From contig CANMFP010000015.1 of the NCBI GenBank assembly GCA_947497265.1, positions 1 through 58,847 on the forward strand: DNA of 58,847 bases. Reading direction: 5' to 3'. The position numbers and the translations under genes are program-made. Source of the DNA: an uncultured Isoptericola sp. GTDB lineage: Bacteria; Actinomycetota; Actinomycetes; Actinomycetales; Cellulomonadaceae. This document shows, piece after piece, positions 7,585 to 17,719 of the stretch (position 1 is its first letter; the number at the start of each line of letters is the position of its first letter). The notes below the pieces were generated by a model. That model had not been told where the DNA came from. It worked only from the letters and a program-made list of their open reading frames with translations, and made no database searches.

Positions 7585-10500
7585 GTGCCCCCTGAGGAGT
7601 CGCGGATCATCCTGCCGCCCGCCCCCGAGAACATCGCTGCCCACCCGGTGCGCGGCTGGCGAGAGCCGGTGTCGATCGACACCTACGGCATCGGCGAGCC
7701 GGACCGCTACCCGGCATACCTCGACCAGCGGGTGTACCAGGGGTCGACGGGCGCGGTGTACCCGATGCCGTTCGTCGACAGGGTGGAGCACACCAAGGCG
7801 CCTCGGGAGTGGGACGCGATCCACCTCGAGAACGCGTACGTGCGGCTGATGGTCCTGCCCGAGCTGGGCGGACGCATCCACGTGGGCCTGGACCGCACCC
7901 GCGGCTACGACTTCTTCTACCGCAACGACGTCATCAAGCCGGCGCTGGTCGGGCTGCTCGGGCCGTGGGTCTCGGGCGGGGTGGAGCTCAACTGGCCGCA
8001 GCACCACCGCCCGGCCACGTTTCTCCCCACAGAGGCGTGGATCGAGCGCGAGCCCGACGGCGCTGTCACCGTCTGGTGCTCCGACCACGACCCGTTCGCC
8101 CGCATGCAGGGGATGCACGGCGTCCGGCTGCGCCCGGACAGCGCGCTCGTCGAGCTGCGGGTACGTCTCGTCAACCGCACCGACGACGTGCAGACGTTCC
8201 TGTGGTGGGCCAACGTCGCTGCCGCCGTCCACGACGACTACCAGGCGTTCTTCCCGACGGACGTCACCGTGGTCGCCGACCATGCCAAGCGCGCCGTCAC
8301 GACCTTCCCCGCGGCGTCGGGCCGCTACTACGGCGTCGACTATCCGGCCCGCCGCACCGCGGAGCGCCCCGACGGCGACCGCCTGGACTGGTACCGCAAC
8401 ATCCCCGTGCCGACGTCGTACATGTGCCTCGGCTCGCAGGACGACTTCTTCGGCGGGTACGACCACGCCGCCGGTGCCGGGTTCGTGCACTGGGCGGACC
8501 ACCGCATCTCGCCCGGCAAGAAGCTGTGGACCTGGGGGAACGCGCCGTTCGGCCGGGCGTGGGACCAGCACCTGACCGACTCCAACGGCCCGTACGTCGA
8601 GCTGATGGCGGGCGTCTTCACGGACAACCAACCGGACTTCGCGTTCCTGCGCCCGGGGGAGACGACGAGCTTCTCGCAGTACTGGTACCCGATCCAGGAC
8701 GTCGGCCCGGTGCACCAGGCGACGCGGGACGCGGCCGTGCGGCTCGACGTCTCCGCCGAGGGCGCGGTGCGCGTCGGCGTCGCCGTGACGTCCCCGCGCG
8801 CCGGGGCGCGGGTGGTGCTGCGCGCCAGCGAGGAGGTGCTGCTGGACGAGCGGGCCGACGTCGCGCCCGGGACCCCGCTGGTGCGCGAGCTGACCGGACC
8901 CGCGGGTGTCGCGGCCACCGCGTACGAGCTCGTCGTCGAGCACGACGGCGCGCCCCTCCTCACCTGGCGCCCCCGCACCGCGGCCGACGCCGCCACCGCC
9001 ACCGACGCCGCCACCGACGCCGCCACCGACGCCGCCGCCGACGCCGACGCTGCGACGCCCGAGCCTGCCACCGAGCCCCCCGCCCCGGCGGACATCGACT
9101 CTCTCGACGAGCTCTACGTCACCGGCCTGCACCTGGACCAGTACCGGCACGCGACGCGGTCGCCGGAGCCCTACTGGACCGAGGCGCTCCGGCGCGACCC
9201 GGGGGACGCGCGCTGCGCCACGGCGCTCGCGGCCCGGCGGGCGCGCGCGGGCCGGCTGGCCGACGCCGAGCAGCTGCTGCGCACCGCGACGGCGCGCCTG
9301 ACGCTGCGCAACCCGAACCCGCGCGACGGCGAGGCGCACTACCGGCTGGGCGTCGTCCTCGCCCGCCAGGGCCGGACGGCGGAGGCGCGCGAGGCGCTCG
9401 GTACGGCGGCGTGGGACCAAGCCTGGCGGGACGCGGCAACCGTCGCGAGCGCACGCCTCGACCTTGCCGAAGGGCGTGCCGCGGACGCCACGGAGCAGCT
9501 CGACGCGCTGCTGCGCCGCAGCCCGGAGCACGTCCAGGGGCGCAACCTCGCGGCGCTCGCCGCACGGCGCGGCGGCGACGCGGAGGGCGCTCGCGACCTG
9601 GTCCGCGGCACGCTCGCCGTCGACCCGCTCGATGCGTGGGCGCGCGACCTCGCGGCCCGGTTCGGCGTCGCGACCACGGTCGGCCCGACGACGGACCCGA
9701 CCATCGCGCTCGACGTCGCGCTCGAGCATGCGTCGGCCGGTCAGACGACTGCTGCGGTCGAGCTGTTCGAGGACGTCGCGACGCGTCCGTCGCCGCGCGG
9801 GCAGCGGGACGTGCGCGCTCTCGCCCTGCTGCACCTCGCCGACCTGGAGCTGTCCCTTGGCGACCGGGCGGCCGCGGGACGCGCGCTCGAACGGGCACGG
9901 CGTGCACCGCGGGACCGGGCGTTCCCGGCGGCGACCGACGACGACGCGCTGGCCCGCCTGCGTCGCGCCTGGCCGCAGGACCCGCTCGTCGCCGGCCTCG
10001 CGGGGCACCGCCTCTACGCGGCAGGTCGGCGCGAGGAGGCGATCGCCGCCTGGGAGGTAGCGGCGTCGGGCGACGGGACCGACCCCGTGGTGCTGCGGAA
10101 CCTCGGCGTCGCGGCCCACAACGTGCGCGGTGACGCGGAGGCGGCGGCCGCCTGGTACGCGCAGGCACGCGCGGTGGCGCCCGACGACGCACGCCTGCTC
10201 TACGAGGGCGACCAGCTCGAGGCACGCCGCGGCACCGCCCCGGAGCGCCGCTTGGCGGTGCTGCTCGACCGGCCGGACCTCGTCGGTGCGCGCGACGACC
10301 TGTCCGTCCAGCTCGCCGAGCTGCTGACCGCCGTCGGCCGGGCCGACGAGGCGCTCGAGATCCTGACCGGCCGACCGTTCCAGCCGTGGGAGGGCGGTGA
10401 GGGGCGGGTGCTGGCCGCCTGGGACGCCGCGCACCGGGCCCTCGGGCGGCGAGCGCTGGAGGACGGCGACACCGCGGCCGCGCTCGCCCACGCCACCGCG

Positions 10501-13359
10501 GCCCTGGCCCCAGCCGCGACCCTGGGTGAGGCGCGGCACCCGCTCGCCAACACCGCCGACCTGCACCTGCTGGAGGGCGATGCGCTGTCCGCCGCCGGTC
10601 GCGCCGACGAGGCGCGCGACGCCTGGCGGACGGCGGCCGACCAGCAGGGCGACTTCGCGGGCATGGCCGTGCAGGCGTTCTCGGAGCGCACGGCGGCCTC
10701 CGTCCTCGCGCTGCGGCGGCTGGGCCGCGACAGTGAGGCACGGCTGCTGCGCGACGGGCTCGCCCGGTACGTGGAGCAGGAGGCCGGGCGCCGCGCGACC
10801 ATCGACTACTTCGCGACGTCGCTGCCCGCCATGCTGCTGTTCACCCGTGACGTGCAGCAGGATCACGACGACCGCGTCCGGGCGCTGCGCGGCCAGCTCG
10901 CCGCCCTCGACGGGAGCGGCGCCACGTCCCCCACCCCCACCCGCCGCGTCCGCGTCACCCGCCCGCCCGCGCCGCGCCGCGACCATCTCGAGCTGGGCGA
11001 CCCGCCAGACACGCCGGACGCCGTGGCGGTGACCGGCCGGTACCTCGAGCGGGCGGGCCGGCCCTGGTTCCCGGTGACCGGGGAGGTGCACTACTCCCGC
11101 ATCCCGCGCGAGCGCTGGTCGGAGGTCCTGGGGCACGCGCGGGCGGGCGGGCTGGACTCGGTGGCCACGTACGTCTTCTGGCAGGCACACGAGCCGACGC
11201 CCGGTGACTTCCGCTGGGACGGCAACCTCGACCTGGGGGCATTCGTCGAGCTCGCGGGGCGCCACGGGCTCGACGTCATCGTGCGGATGGGGCCGTGGGC
11301 GCACGGCGAGGCGCGCCACGGCGGGTTCCCGGACTGGCTCGTCGAGCGTGGGGTGGCCGTCCGGACGAACGACCCGGCCTACCTCGACCTGGTCCGGGCG
11401 TTCTACGCGCAGACGGTCGCGCAGCTCGACGGTCTCCTGCACGCTGACGGCGGGCCGGTGATCGGCGCCCAGATGGACAACGAGCTCTACGACCAGCCGG
11501 AGCATCTGGCCGTGCTGCGCACGATCGCCGAGGAGCTCGGGCTGCGGGTACCGGTCTGGACGGCCACCGGCTGGGGCGGGGCGCAGGTGCCGGACACGCT
11601 CCTGCCGGTGTACAGCGCGTACGCGGACGGGTTCTGGGAGGACGCCGACACCGAGTGGCCGGCGTTCGCGCCCGTGCACTTCCGCTACAGCACCGTGCGC
11701 GACGACCTGTCGGTGGGCGCGGACCTCCGGGAGGCACTGGACGGCGTCACGGTCGACGGCGCGGCCGGAGCCGGGTCCCGGCCCGGGGACGACGCCCTCC
11801 CGTACGCCACCTGCGAGCTCGGCGGCGGCATGCACGTGGCCTACCACCGGCGTCCGCTCGTGACGCCCGAGGACGTGGCGGCGCTCGCGCTGGCGAAGAT
11901 CGGCAGCGGGTCGGTCTGGCAGGGGTACTACATGTACGGGGGCGGAACCCAGCGCGTCGGACCCCAGGGGACCGAGCAGGAGTCGCAGGCCACCGGGTAC
12001 CCGAACGACGTCCCCACCCGCACCTACGACTTCGGCGCTCCCGTCGGCGAGCACGGGCAGGTGCGCCGCCACCACCACCTGCTGCGGCGCCAGCACCTGT
12101 GGCTGCGGGCCGACGGCGCAGAGTTGGCGGCCATGACGACGACGGTGGGCGGGAGCAGCGACGACCCGTCCGAGCTGCGCTGGTCGGTGCGCTCGGACGG
12201 GCGCCGCGGCTACGTCTTCCTCACCACCTACCAGCCCGCACGCCGACCCATCGAGGCGCAGCCGGGCACCCAGGTGCAGATCGAGCTGGACGACGCGACC
12301 GTCACCGTGCCGACGCGCCCGGTCGACCTGCCGGCCGGCGTCTCGGTCGCGTGGCCCCTGCGCTTCCCGCTCGCCGACGGGCTGGTGCTGCGCAGCGCCA
12401 CGGCGCAGCTCCTCGCACGTCTCCCGCACGACGACGCGCACGACGACGCGCACGACGACGGCGGGCTCGTCGTGCTGGTCGCGACCGACGGTGTGCCGGT
12501 GGAGCTGGTGCTCGACCGCGACGTGGAGGCGACGGGTCCGGTGGCTGCCCGGCGCGAGGGTGGGACGACCGTCCTCGACCTCACCGGGGCGCCAGGGCCG
12601 GAGGCGGTGGTCCGGCTGCAGGGCGCGGCCGACGAGTCCGGGGTGCGGGTGCGGGTGCTGGTGCTCGACGAGGCGACCGCGAACCGCTTGTACCGGCTGG
12701 ACGTCGGTGGTCGCGAGCGGCTGGTCCTGAGCGACGTGCCGGTGCATGCCCTCGACGGGGCACTGGTCGTCCACACGGACGTCCCGACCGCGACGGTGTC
12801 GCTGTTGCCCGCGCCGGCGTCGCTCGCGGTGTCTAGAGGCGACGCCGCCGTCGTCGAGACCGGTGAACACGGCGCCCTCTGGACGACCTGGACGCTGGCC
12901 GTGCCCGGCGCGGGGCGTATCCCGGTCGCGGCGGACCTGCGCCCGCACGCGCCCGCCCCGCCGCCGCCCGCGCGTGGTGGTCCGATGGACCGGCTCGGTG
13001 CACCGACGGACTTCGACGGTGCGGCCCGCGTGCACCTGGACGTGCCCGCCGACGTGCTCGGCGGCGTCGACCGCACGCTGCTACGGATCACGTGGACCGG
13101 CGACGTCGGCCGCGCGCTGGTGGACGACGAGGTGGTGAGCGACCACTTCTGGCACGGTCGTGCCTGGGACGTCGACCTCACCCCCTGGCGTGAGGACGTC
13201 GCCCGCGACGGCGTGGAGCTCGAGCTGTTGCCGTGGTGCGCCGAGACCGGCGTCTGGGTCGACCCGTCCGTGCGGGACGTGCCCGACGGGATCACCGTCG
13301 AGGCGGTGGACGTCGTGCGCGTGGCGCGCACGGTGCTGACCTTGGAGGAGGACTCGTGA
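7585..13359 (+). CDS. DUF5107-TPR-GH35 beta-galactosidase fusion protein
   Basis: This 1924-residue protein joins two normally separate enzymes. Residues 1 to about 450 are a DUF5107 domain (galactose-mutarotase-like beta-sandwich: ENAYVRLMVLPELGGRIHVG, VELNWPQHHRPATF). After an Ala/Asp-rich linker come helical repeats of TPR type (about 490-1110). From about residue 1145 a GH35 domain follows: YSRIPRERW, YVFWQAHEPTPGDF, RMGPWAHGEARHGG, the acid/base Glu near residue 1300 (MDNEL) and the likely nucleophile Glu near residue 1411 (CELGGGM). C-terminal beta-sandwich domains end at TWTGDVG. There is no signal peptide, so it is cytoplasmic. GTG 7585 follows a TACGTT -10-like box, suggesting a leaderless message. 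It overlaps the next gene by four bases (GTGA). Confidence 0.85.
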   Translation: MPPEESRIILPPAPENIAAHPVRGWREPVSIDTYGIGEPDRYPAYLDQRVYQGSTGAVYPMPFVDRVEHTKAPREWDAIHLENAYVRLMVLPELGGRIHVGLDRTRGYDFFYRNDVIKPALVGLLGPWVSGGVELNWPQHHRPATFLPTEAWIEREPDGAVTVWCSDHDPFARMQGMHGVRLRPDSALVELRVRLVNRTDDVQTFLWWANVAAAVHDDYQAFFPTDVTVVADHAKRAVTTFPAASGRYYGVDYPARRTAERPDGDRLDWYRNIPVPTSYMCLGSQDDFFGGYDHAAGAGFVHWADHRISPGKKLWTWGNAPFGRAWDQHLTDSNGPYVELMAGVFTDNQPDFAFLRPGETTSFSQYWYPIQDVGPVHQATRDAAVRLDVSAEGAVRVGVAVTSPRAGARVVLRASEEVLLDERADVAPGTPLVRELTGPAGVAATAYELVVEHDGAPLLTWRPRTAADAATATDAATDAATDAAADADAATPEPATEPPAPADIDSLDELYVTGLHLDQYRHATRSPEPYWTEALRRDPGDARCATALAARRARAGRLADAEQLLRTATARLTLRNPNPRDGEAHYRLGVVLARQGRTAEAREALGTAAWDQAWRDAATVASARLDLAEGRAADATEQLDALLRRSPEHVQGRNLAALAARRGGDAEGARDLVRGTLAVDPLDAWARDLAARFGVATTVGPTTDPTIALDVALEHASAGQTTAAVELFEDVATRPSPRGQRDVRALALLHLADLELSLGDRAAAGRALERARRAPRDRAFPAATDDDALARLRRAWPQDPLVAGLAGHRLYAAGRREEAIAAWEVAASGDGTDPVVLRNLGVAAHNVRGDAEAAAAWYAQARAVAPDDARLLYEGDQLEARRGTAPERRLAVLLDRPDLVGARDDLSVQLAELLTAVGRADEALEILTGRPFQPWEGGEGRVLAAWDAAHRALGRRALEDGDTAAALAHATAALAPAATLGEARHPLANTADLHLLEGDALSAAGRADEARDAWRTAADQQGDFAGMAVQAFSERTAASVLALRRLGRDSEARLLRDGLARYVEQEAGRRATIDYFATSLPAMLLFTRDVQQDHDDRVRALRGQLAALDGSGATSPTPTRRVRVTRPPAPRRDHLELGDPPDTPDAVAVTGRYLERAGRPWFPVTGEVHYSRIPRERWSEVLGHARAGGLDSVATYVFWQAHEPTPGDFRWDGNLDLGAFVELAGRHGLDVIVRMGPWAHGEARHGGFPDWLVERGVAVRTNDPAYLDLVRAFYAQTVAQLDGLLHADGGPVIGAQMDNELYDQPEHLAVLRTIAEELGLRVPVWTATGWGGAQVPDTLLPVYSAYADGFWEDADTEWPAFAPVHFRYSTVRDDLSVGADLREALDGVTVDGAAGAGSRPGDDALPYATCELGGGMHVAYHRRPLVTPEDVAALALAKIGSGSVWQGYYMYGGGTQRVGPQGTEQESQATGYPNDVPTRTYDFGAPVGEHGQVRRHHHLLRRQHLWLRADGAELAAMTTTVGGSSDDPSELRWSVRSDGRRGYVFLTTYQPARRPIEAQPGTQVQIELDDATVTVPTRPVDLPAGVSVAWPLRFPLADGLVLRSATAQLLARLPHDDAHDDAHDDGGLVVLVATDGVPVELVLDRDVEATGPVAARREGGTTVLDLTGAPGPEAVVRLQGAADESGVRVRVLVLDEATANRLYRLDVGGRERLVLSDVPVHALDGALVVHTDVPTATVSLLPAPASLAVSRGDAAVVETGEHGALWTTWTLAVPGAGRIPVAADLRPHAPAPPPPARGGPMDRLGAPTDFDGAARVHLDVPADVLGGVDRTLLRITWTGDVGRALVDDEVVSDHFWHGRAWDVDLTPWREDVARDGVELELLPWCAETGVWVDPSVRDVPDGITVEAVDVVRVARTVLTLEEDS

Positions 13360-14702
13360 CCGGCACGACGGCCCGCATGGTGACGGGCGCAGGGACGACG
13401 GCGGAGACGGCAGGTGACGCAGCGCCCCGGCGTCTGCCCGGGCACCTGCCCCCGCGGCTGGCGATCACGCTCTGGGACTTCTCCTGGTACGTGCGCACCG
13501 GGCCGGGGGAGCCGTTCGAGGACCTCGACGCGGCGTTCTCCCGCGCCGTCGAGCTCGGCTACAACGCCGTGCGGGTCTGCGCGATGCCGTTCCTGCTGTT
13601 CCGCTCCGGCCTCGACACGACGGCGCTGCGGCTGGGGCCCATCGGCGGCGGCTACGCGTCCCGCGTGCGCTGGTACGACGTGCGGGAGCCCACCGTCATC
13701 GACGCCCGCGCGCACCTGCTGGAGCTGTTCCGCGCCGCCGACCGGCACGGCATGACGGTGATCGCGTCGTCGTGGGAGTACCAGCAGAGCCCGGCCTTCG
13801 CCGTCGACCGCGTCTGGTACGACGCGCTGCACGCCGTCGACCCCGAGGAGCGCCTCACCGTGCTGGGCGAGGCGATGGGCGACCTCGTCGACCTGCTCAA
13901 GGACGAGGCGCTCGACCACGTGCTCGCCTGCGTCGAGCCGCACAACGAGGTCCAGGCCGGGCACCTCACCGCCGGGCTGCCCGGCACGCAGGACCCGGTG
14001 GTGGAGCTGCGCGGCCGCCTCGAGCGCGGCATCGCGGCCTTCTCCGCACGCCACCCCGACGTGCTGTGCGGGCCGAACTACGCCGCCGTCCCGGTCACCG
14101 CGATGCGCGGGCTGCCGCGCAACGCCCAGGTGCTGGGCGTTCACCCCTACGTGTACGGCGTCCTGGACGACCTGGTGCGCGAGTTCGAGCTGCGCGGCGA
14201 CCCCGCCGACTTTCCGCAGGCACGGGCCGACGCCGAGCTCCTGCGCCCCGGCGCACCGCGGCTCGCCGACTGGGCTCCGCCGTCCGACGAGGAGTGGAAG
14301 CGGCACGCGTCGATCGTCGGCCACGCCGAGATCTATCTGCACGACTGGTGCGACCCGCAGGCCGTGGACCGGTGGCTGTACGACCGCTACGGCGCGCACC
14401 GCATCGCCATGGCGGAGCGGTTGCGCGAGTGGATCGGCGTGGCCGCGGACCACGCCGCCCGGCTCGGGATCCCGCTCGTCCTCGGGGAGGGCTGGGTCGG
14501 GTACACCCCGCGCGACACCCGCTTCGAGGAAGGCCCTGTCGGCGCGCAGATCTGCCGGGACGCCGTGCGGCACGCGGACGCCGTCGACGCCTGGGGCTCC
14601 GTCGTCTGCTCCAACGCCGCGCCGCAGCACGCCATGTGGCAGGACGAGGACCTCCAGCGCGAGTGCACCGCGATCCTGCGGGGCGCGGGGAACCCGGGCT
14701 GA
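13356..14702 (+). CDS. Cellulase-like TIM-barrel glycoside hydrolase
   Basis: The 448-residue product matches the 'sugar-binding cellulase-like' TIM-barrel family related to clan GH-A. The opening ITLWDFSWYVRTGPGEPF is typical, the acid/base Glu is near residue 198 in VEPHNEVQ, and the nucleophile Glu near residue 378 in LGEGWVGY. There is no signal peptide, so it should act on imported oligosaccharides. GTG 13356 overlaps the stop of the GH35 fusion (GTGA), with GGAGGAG just upstream, so the two are translationally coupled and probably degrade the same galactoside- or glucoside-containing oligomer. Confidence 0.85.
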   Translation: MTGTTARMVTGAGTTAETAGDAAPRRLPGHLPPRLAITLWDFSWYVRTGPGEPFEDLDAAFSRAVELGYNAVRVCAMPFLLFRSGLDTTALRLGPIGGGYASRVRWYDVREPTVIDARAHLLELFRAADRHGMTVIASSWEYQQSPAFAVDRVWYDALHAVDPEERLTVLGEAMGDLVDLLKDEALDHVLACVEPHNEVQAGHLTAGLPGTQDPVVELRGRLERGIAAFSARHPDVLCGPNYAAVPVTAMRGLPRNAQVLGVHPYVYGVLDDLVREFELRGDPADFPQARADAELLRPGAPRLADWAPPSDEEWKRHASIVGHAEIYLHDWCDPQAVDRWLYDRYGAHRIAMAERLREWIGVAADHAARLGIPLVLGEGWVGYTPRDTRFEEGPVGAQICRDAVRHADAVDAWGSVVCSNAAPQHAMWQDEDLQRECTAILRGAGNPG

Positions 14703-14785
14703 GGCGGCGCCCCGCCGACGGCAGCGCCCACCGACGGCACCCCCCCCGCCGCGCGCTCACCGGCGCGGACGGGTGGAATAGCCCC

Positions 14786-17581
14786 ATGGAAACCGACCGG
14801 GACCACGCCGCCGACACGGCTCCGTGGTCGCTCTCCCCGAATACGGTGCTCGACACGCTCGACGTGGGGGAGGACGGGTTGGCGGCCTCGGTCGCCGCCG
14901 AGCGGCTCGCCGAGGTGGGGCCCAACCGGCTGCCCCCGCCGGAGCGGGAACCGCTGTGGAAGCGGGTCCTGGTGCACTTCGACGACGTGCTCATCTACAT
15001 CCTGCTCGTCTCGGCGGTGCTCAAGGCGATCCTCGGCGACTGGGTGGACTTCACGGTGATCCTGCTGGTCGCGGTCGTGAACGCCGCCATCGGGTTCATC
15101 CAGGAGGGCCGCGCCGAGAACGCGCTCGACGGCATCCGGCAGATGCTCTCCGTGCACGCGGAGGTGCGTCGCGACGGGGCCTGGGCGCGGATCGACGCCG
15201 ACGACGTCGTGCCGGGAGACGTGGTGCGGGTGCGCTCCGGCGACCGGGTGCCCGCGGACGTGCGGCTGCTGCAGGCCACCAACCTGCGGGTCGAGGAGTC
15301 GGCGCTGACGGGCGAGTCGGTCGCGGCGTCCAAGCGGGTGGAGCCGGTGAGCGCGGACGCGGGCGTGGGAGATCGCACGAGCATGCTGTTCTCCGGCACC
15401 CTCGTGGCGGCCGGGCAGGGTGTCGGCGTGGTCACGGCCACGGGGTCGCGCACGGAGATCGGGCGCATCCAGACGATGATCTCCGAGGTCGCGAGCCTCG
15501 AGACGCCCCTCACACGGCAGCTCGACCGGTTCGGCAAGCTGCTCGCGGTGCTCATCCTGGGCATGGCCCTGGTGATGGTCGTGATCGGCCGCGTGGTGCA
15601 CGACTTCTCGGTGCCCGACCTCGTGTCCGCATCGATCGGGTTCGCCGTCGCCGCGGTGCCCGAGGGTCTGCCCGCCCTGGTGACGATCACCCTCGCGCTC
15701 GGCGTGCAGCAGATGGCACGACGGCGCGCGATCACCCGCAAGTTGCCCGCCGTCGAGACGCTCGGGTCGGTGACGACCATCTGCTCGGACAAGACGGGCA
15801 CGCTCACCAAGAACGAGATGACAGCGCGCATCGTGCGCACCGCGGGCCGCACGGTCGACGTCGACGGCGCGGGCTACGCACCGGTGCCCTGGCAGCCCGG
15901 GCTCCTCGACCACGCTGACATGGCCGGCGTCGTCGCGACCATGATGCAGTGCAACGACGCCCGGGTCATGTCGGCGCAGCACGACGCCGGGGTCGGGTCG
16001 AGCGCCGCCGCGGCCGACGACGCCGCCGCGGCCGACGACGCCGCCGCGGCCGACGACGAGGCCGACGCCGACGACGGCTGGCGGCTCGTGGGCGAACCGA
16101 CGGAGGGCGCCCTGCGCAGCCTCGGCATGAAGGCCGGTCTGGACCCGGCGGGCTGGCGACGCGTCGCCGTCGTGCCGTTCGAGTCCGAGACCAAGTACAT
16201 GGCGACCCTCGACCGCGCCCCGGACGGCGAGCTGTTCGTCCACGTCAAGGGCGCCCCGGACCGCGTGCTCGACCGGTGCGCCACGCAGACCGGCGTCGAC
16301 GGAGCCCGCGAGCCGCTGGACCGCGCCTTCTGGGAGGCGCAGATCGACGAGATCGGTGGACGCGGGCTGCGCGTCCTGGCCGCCGCACGCACCCGCCCGC
16401 CCGCGGGCACCACCACGATCGAGGCCACCGACGTCGACGCGGGTCTCGAGCTGTGCGGGCTGGTCGGCATCGTGGACCCGCCCCGGCCGGAGGCGATCGA
16501 CGCCATCGGGCAGTGCCGCGCCGCGGGCGTGCGGGTCACGATGATCACGGGCGACCATGCCGGGACGGCGCTCGCGATCGGCCGTGAGATGGGGATCGTC
16601 GACGGGCCGTCCGACGGGTCCGGGTCGGGGCCTGCGGTGCTCACCGGGCCGGAGCTGGAGGCCATGAGCACCGAGCAGCTGCGCGCCGTCGTGCGCGACG
16701 TGTCGGTGTACGCGCGTACCAGCCCGGAGCACAAGATCCGGATCGTCTCGGCGCTGCAGTCGCACGGCGAGGTGGTCGCGATGACGGGCGACGGCGTGAA
16801 CGACGCCCCCGCGCTCACCCAGGCGGACGTCGGCGTCGCCATGGGGATCAAGGGCACGGAGGCGACGAAGGACGCCGCCGAGGTGGTGCTCGCCGACGAC
16901 AACTTCGCGACCATCGAGCGGGCGGTCGAGGAGGGGCGCCGGATCTACGACAACATCCGCAAGTCGGTGCTCTTCCTGCTGCCCACCAACGGGGCGCAGT
17001 CGCTGGTCATCCTCGTGGCCGTCCTGTTCGGGCTGGCGCTGCCGCTGGCGCCCGTGCAGGTGCTGTGGATCAACATGATCACGGCGGTCACGTTGTCGCT
17101 CGGGCTGGCGTACGAGCGGGCGGAGCCCGACGTGATGTCCCGGCCGCCGCGCGATCCCGGGGCGTCGATCCTCGACGCCGTGTTCGTTCGGCGCATCCTC
17201 ATCGTCTCGCTGCTCATCGGCGGCGCCACGATGTTCGTCTTCTACGCGGAGCGCGCGCAGGGTGCCCCCCTGGCGCAGGCTCAGACGACGGCGGTGACGA
17301 TGCTGGCTCTGGGCCAGCTCGCCTACCTGTTCAACTGCCGGTTCCTCGACGCGTCGAGCCTCACGCTCGGCGTGCTCCGGGGCAACCGGGTCATCTGGAT
17401 CTCTGCGGTGTCCCTCGTCGCCCTGCAGTGCGTGTTCGTGTACGCGCCGTTCATGCACCTCTGGTTCGGCTCGGCGACCATCGGCCTGGAGGAGTGGGGC
17501 AAGACGCTCGCCCTCGCGCTGGTCGTGTTCTTCCTGGTCGAGGCGGTCAAGGGGGTGCGACGGGCGCTGCGCAGGAGGTAG
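14786..17581 (+). CDS. P-type cation-transporting ATPase (P2-like)
   Basis: This 931-residue pump has all P-ATPase landmarks: an N-terminal cation-ATPase domain, TGES in the actuator domain, PEGLP in helix M4, the phosphorylated Asp335 in [14 protein letters not shown] in the nucleotide domain, TGDGVNDAP in the hinge, and about ten membrane helices. Topology fits the P2 (Ca2+-like) class, but M6 reads [13 protein letters not shown], with Ala where calcium pumps carry a ligand Asp, so the ion may not be Ca2+. Three copies of an Ala/Asp hexamer interrupt the nucleotide domain near 16003-16060. ATG 14786 directly follows a short intergenic gap; the long open frame upstream of it is a shadow of the hydrolase gene. 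Confidence 0.9.
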   Translation: METDRDHAADTAPWSLSPNTVLDTLDVGEDGLAASVAAERLAEVGPNRLPPPEREPLWKRVLVHFDDVLIYILLVSAVLKAILGDWVDFTVILLVAVVNAAIGFIQEGRAENALDGIRQMLSVHAEVRRDGAWARIDADDVVPGDVVRVRSGDRVPADVRLLQATNLRVEESALTGESVAASKRVEPVSADAGVGDRTSMLFSGTLVAAGQGVGVVTATGSRTEIGRIQTMISEVASLETPLTRQLDRFGKLLAVLILGMALVMVVIGRVVHDFSVPDLVSASIGFAVAAVPEGLPALVTITLALGVQQMARRRAITRKLPAVETLGSVTTICSDKTGTLTKNEMTARIVRTAGRTVDVDGAGYAPVPWQPGLLDHADMAGVVATMMQCNDARVMSAQHDAGVGSSAAAADDAAAADDAAAADDEADADDGWRLVGEPTEGALRSLGMKAGLDPAGWRRVAVVPFESETKYMATLDRAPDGELFVHVKGAPDRVLDRCATQTGVDGAREPLDRAFWEAQIDEIGGRGLRVLAAARTRPPAGTTTIEATDVDAGLELCGLVGIVDPPRPEAIDAIGQCRAAGVRVTMITGDHAGTALAIGREMGIVDGPSDGSGSGPAVLTGPELEAMSTEQLRAVVRDVSVYARTSPEHKIRIVSALQSHGEVVAMTGDGVNDAPALTQADVGVAMGIKGTEATKDAAEVVLADDNFATIERAVEEGRRIYDNIRKSVLFLLPTNGAQSLVILVAVLFGLALPLAPVQVLWINMITAVTLSLGLAYERAEPDVMSRPPRDPGASILDAVFVRRILIVSLLIGGATMFVFYAERAQGAPLAQAQTTAVTMLALGQLAYLFNCRFLDASSLTLGVLRGNRVIWISAVSLVALQCVFVYAPFMHLWFGSATIGLEEWGKTLALALVVFFLVEAVKGVRRALRRR
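16003..16062 (+). repeat. 18-bp tandem repeat encoding AAAADD units
   Basis: An 18-base unit made of GCC/GCG (Ala) and GAC (Asp) codons is repeated about three times inside the nucleotide-binding domain of the P-type ATPase. It lies in a surface loop between CNDAR and the [12 protein letters not shown] strand. The copies are nearly identical at DNA level, so the tract is likely length-variable by slippage without changing frame. Confidence 0.75.
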
Positions 17582-17719
17582 GGGCCGCTCGGGACCGCAG
17601 GATGGCGCGGCAGACGCGCGAGGTCTGGTGCCCGCCGACGTGTCGTCGCCGGACCCGGGGCCGTCCGCACTAGCGTCGGGACGTCCGGCGCCTGCCGGAC
17701 CAACGAGAGAGGACAGCCG

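Noticed and set aside
12433-12464. GACGACGCGCAC repeat (DDAHDDAH) as a functional element
   Set aside because: It is a short coding repeat in a linker of the fusion protein, with no sign of another role.
6628-13035. A 2135-codon open frame on the minus strand
   Set aside because: It lies antisense to the DUF5107-TPR-GH35 gene, has an Arg/Ala/Gly-rich composition without domains, and is a shadow caused by GC-rich codons. Only its start-side text for the AraC gene in another frame is real.
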